Shown piece by piece: positions 60,751 to 64,000 of a DNA stretch of 64,000 bases; positions within the stretch are counted from its first letter, which is position 1; each line of letters starts with the position of its first letter. The stretch comes from Amphiduros pacificus (lineage: Eukaryota > Annelida > Polychaeta > Phyllodocida > Hesionidae), in the NCBI GenBank assembly GCA_949316495.1, contig OX439003.1:54623879-54687878 (forward strand), given 5' to 3'. Below the pieces are notes generated by a model. That model was not told where the DNA came from, did not search any database, and saw nothing but the letters and a program-made list of their open reading frames with translations. The position numbers and the translations under genes are program-made.

Positions 60751-61418
60751 TAAGACATGTAATACATATAAAATGTAAACAATCCAATGCATACAAATGA
60801 GACTAAGCATATTTTTGTTTGTAATAACCCTTAAATCCATTAATAAAGTTTATCGATATTGTCTGAACCAAAAATGCAACTCAATTGAATTGAAAGTATT
60901 GCTTTTGTATTGCTTTTGTTTTTGTATCCCACAATAGGGTTTAATCCTTTTGGATGATATTATTGTCTGTTACTAATTATTGATAGAGTATACATCACGT
61001 TATACTAAAATTCTGATTTGAGGCAAAAGGAAACACCACGTCAAATGAAGGACTTAATCCATGTTTTAGGATAATATATAGGATAACACTCTAGAATGAA
61101 AAAACACTAAATATTGAACATAAAACATTTCCACACATCCTAAATGCATATGTGAGCGGATTGATCATTGAAATTACATTCTTGAATACCTATTTCATTT
61201 TTATTCAGTAAAAGGAATGTAGATATTTTGATAATCAAATTACTTTTATAATTTAATAGTTTATTAGTAATAGTAATAGTTTATTATGTTATAGTCTATC
61301 GGTCTATGGTAAATCCGGAATATCAGAATAATCTCAAAGAAGCGAGACATCAGTTATCTGCATTGTACATTTATTTCTTTATTTTAGATACGATAACATA
61401 ACAAGAAGTACAAAGGAG
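60751..61418. other. Region upstream of the Cys-rich gene
   Basis: AT-rich; it presumably contains the promoter and 5' UTR of the plus-strand gene starting at 61419. No motif is certain. Confidence 0.4.
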
Positions 61419-63956
61419 ATGGGATTTGTGAGATTATTATGTGCTTTATGCATATTTGGTGGGTATATCGTTAAATTGATATATTTGAAATAAACCAAAA
61501 CTAACAAGATTTATTCCATAGCAATCTTTAAGTTTGACTTGAAAAAATATAAAATAATAAAATAAAATGAAAAAAAAGTTAAAGAAGAAGAAAAAAAAAT
61601 CAGTTGATACCACAGGTTCATTCAGCCACTACAGGAGTATTAGGAATAAGGGAGAAAGACATAATTAAATTTAAAAGTTATTTTAAAATGTTACAGAGTG
61701 CGGTTACTTTATATTTCTAATAGCATGTTTGATAGATTGACAAATAGCATATGGTTAAAACATATCAGCAAGTACATCGAGTCTCTTGTCTAATAATGGC
61801 TTTGTGTGGATTTGGTTAAGGTTGGTGATTGCTTGTTGCAGGATATGGGGTTCACACACAGGATCCAATAGCTGGAGAGGAACCGGAAGCTGGAAGTAAG
61901 TCTTACAACAATCACTCCACCCCACCTCTATCAAAAGCTTAAAACCATCAATGCACATATATTCTGAATATATGTTTAGTCAAAACATGTTATGTTCATG
62001 TAGATAAATCATGTTGAAGAAGGAACTATATTTGCAGCATGTCCGATATCTAATTGTGAGACGTGCCCGGACCCGGCGCCGCAGTGCGTCGTCTGTGCTG
62101 ACAACTCTATCCTCTCCAAGGATGAACGCTCCTGCCTCGGTTAGCAGAATACTTCTACTTTATCACTTGTCAACATTTATATTTCATCAAACATTTTTAC
62201 AGCCTATCAGAAAATGATAGGTGGCAGAATATGGGATAAGACGTATTTATCTTCTGATCATAATGCACCAGTTTAGGTATATATGAGAAGCTCTTATTAA
62301 TCTTGTTGCCATTGTTTCTTGTGCAGAGTGTCCGGACTATTGTGTGTTATGTGAGCAGAGTGGGAGCATTGCAGTGTGCAAGACATGCCTGCCTGGCTTC
62401 TACAAGACTGACAACAAATGTGAAAGTATGCAATGTATATGTCTTGATTTCAATACTTGCTTGGCCCTTAAGAAAGTTTGAGGTATTTCTGGACCAACCT
62501 TCAGTAGTAACCATGTTTTTAGTGCTTTCACAGTCGCTACCATTATCACAAAGACTTTTGCCGCTCACACAATACCTGTGATTGCACTCACGACTCTACC
62601 CTATTCCCACGACAACTCCTAACTACAGGATTTCACCTTCAAAGTCAGGTATGTTCTCTTACAGGAAGAACACGTCATGTATGTTCACTAAACGGCTCTA
62701 TATATATTGTGATTATTCATATATCATTCATTTGTTTACTTTTTAATTTATTCATATAAGATATAAATATATAGTTACAACTGTGCTTCTCAAATAAGAT
62801 AATTCTATAATATGGTCTTGTGCTAAAAAGAGAAAATATGAATAGGAAAATGAATGATAAAATATAAAGAACATGGCATAAGCCATATAATTTCTTTAAG
62901 AAAAGGTTTCCTTTCATTCAAAATCACTGTAGTAATCATCATTTTCACCATGTATCCCTGACCTATTAGGTATTATTGATGATGCCCCAATATGATGAAT
63001 ATTTGTATAGATTATTATTGGTTATGTTATTTGTCAGAATGCCCTGGGGATTGCGTGGAATGTGACAGTAATTCAGTATGCAAGGCCGATGGGTGTACAA
63101 GCGGATTCTTTAATGTTAACGAGGCTGGTGAGGATAATACATGCCAAGGTGAATATTTACTTTCCAGCCAAGAGAGAACACCAAAGTAATGCAAAATGTA
63201 CACATGGATAAGCCACAATGATTTTCACTAGTACAAATTTAATATTTATCTTCTTGCCATTTATCTTCGCAGATTCATCTCAATCTTTCATAAATATCAT
63301 CAATCATAAATAACTAGTGATGTAATCCACAGATTGCAGTGCTAATTGTGAGCTATGTATAAATGACAAAGCCTGCACCACCTGCACACGCGGCTTCTAC
63401 CTGGAGAATGGCATGTGTGAAGGTTAGTGTTTATTTATACAGGAATGGTCTTCTGTGAATTGTTTTGATTATCAGAAGAAACAGAAAAATGCTGCCTAAT
63501 TATATGTATCAGAATGGAGAACCAACGAAGCATGTAGATAAAAAGGTGGAATCCTACACTGAAAATATATAAACTAAGAAAATGAATGTTGGGCTTGGAA
63601 AAAAGAGTGTAATTCTCACATTTACCCGTTGCCAAAACGATACATTAAGCTTTGTGTGAACCTCTCCAAATAAAATGACTGTGATGTTTCTTGTTCAGTG
63701 TGCCCTTCTGATGTTAACTGTCAGTCATGACTGTGATGTTTCTCGTTCAGTGTGCCCTTCTGATGTTAACTGTCAGTCCTAACTGTGATGTTTCTTGTTC
63801 AGTGTGCCCTTCTGATGTTAACTGTCAGTCCTAACTGTGATGTTTCTTGTTCAGTGTGCCCTTCTGATGTTAACTGTCAGTCCTGTGCGGATGGATCTAA
63901 GTGTGACGAGTGCGTCATTGGCATGTACTGGAAATCCTCCGACTCCGAATGCGAAA
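61419..63956 (+). CDS. Secreted protein of Cys-rich (furin/GFR-like) modules, 5' part
   Basis: Seven exons join in frame: 61419-61458, 61842-61895, 62038-62139, 62327-62425, 63038-63148, 63333-63422, 63855-63956. The last ends at a donor-like GTAGGA, and the gene runs off the window. Exons 1-2 encode a signal peptide (MGFVRLLCALCIFGYGVHT) and a short linker, QDPIAGEEPEAG. Each later exon encodes one module of 30-37 residues with about 6-8 cysteines on the pattern CPxxCxxC...CxxC..GF/MY...C, as in furin-like and growth-factor-receptor Cys-rich repeats. Every intron is phase 1, the signature of exon shuffling of extracellular modules. The product is secreted or a membrane ectodomain. I cannot name the family more closely. 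The introns at 61896-62037, 62426-63037 and 63423-63854 show no other gene; the last contains a splice-site-bearing repeat. Confidence 0.82.
63676..63883 (+). repeat. 52-bp tandem repeat carrying a 3' splice site
   Basis: Four copies (starting 63676, 63728, 63780 and 63832) of a unit made of the intron end, a TTGTTCAG or TCGTTCAG acceptor and the first 29 bases of exon 7 of the Cys-rich gene. Candidate exon starts are 63699, 63751, 63803 and 63855. The first three run straight into TGA or TAA after CPSDVNCQS; only the last continues into SCADGSKCDEC. Confidence 0.95.
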
Positions 63957-64000
63957 GTAGGACATTTCTATTACAATGTAAAATAAGTAGAATCAGAGTG

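Overview
This window looks like animal nuclear DNA, most likely from a lophotrochozoan and probably a mollusc (perhaps a bivalve). The basis is AT-rich DNA, genes cut into many short exons by introns of 0.1-6 kb, divergent invertebrate rhodopsin-like receptors, a tRNA-derived SINE of a type familiar from molluscs, and an unusually high load of minisatellites. The taxonomic call is inference. I could run no alignment, so orthology calls rest on remembered family sequences and on reading frames that join exactly across splice sites.

Layout. 1-6700: mostly intergenic, with three minisatellites, one split by a young hairpin-bearing insertion. 6711-6756 (-): a signal-peptide first exon of an unidentified secreted protein, head to head with 7269-27133 (+), the nine-exon orthologue of vertebrate C11orf49/CSTPP1, a centriolar-satellite regulator of tubulin polyglutamylation. 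Its introns hold large tandem arrays (including a 2-kb array that reads as His-rich protein on the opposite strand) and one GC-AG intron. 30315-41899 (+): a 20-exon kinesin-8 (KIF18A/B-like), a mitotic microtubule motor. Its second intron carries a candidate new DNA transposon of about 2.2 kb with eight copies of a 13-bp motif. 45518-46516 (-) and 50940-54504 (-): two class A peptide-type GPCRs, one intronless and one with two exons. 48080-48800 (+) and 56996-57590 (-): broken CR1/L2-type LINE tails. 53410-53906 and 59143-59645: two copies of one MITE family in opposite orientation. 60446-60750 (-): a tRNA-derived SINE. 61419-63956 and onward (+): the start of a secreted protein made of small Cys-rich modules, one per phase 1-1 exon.

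The most striking pattern is that three exon-intron junctions have been tandemly duplicated together with their splice sites. These are the 5' splice site of kinesin exon 14 (16 copies, 41-bp period), the 3' splice site of kinesin exon 7 (2 copies, 62-bp period), and the 3' splice site of exon 7 of the Cys-rich gene (4 copies, 52-bp period). In every case only the copy touching the rest of the exon gives an open product; the others lead to a stop or a frameshift.

The two confident cellular genes (CSTPP1 and kinesin-8) both act on microtubules, and their human orthologues both lie on chromosome 11p, so the neighbourhood may be an old linkage. No virus-like or LTR element was recognised.
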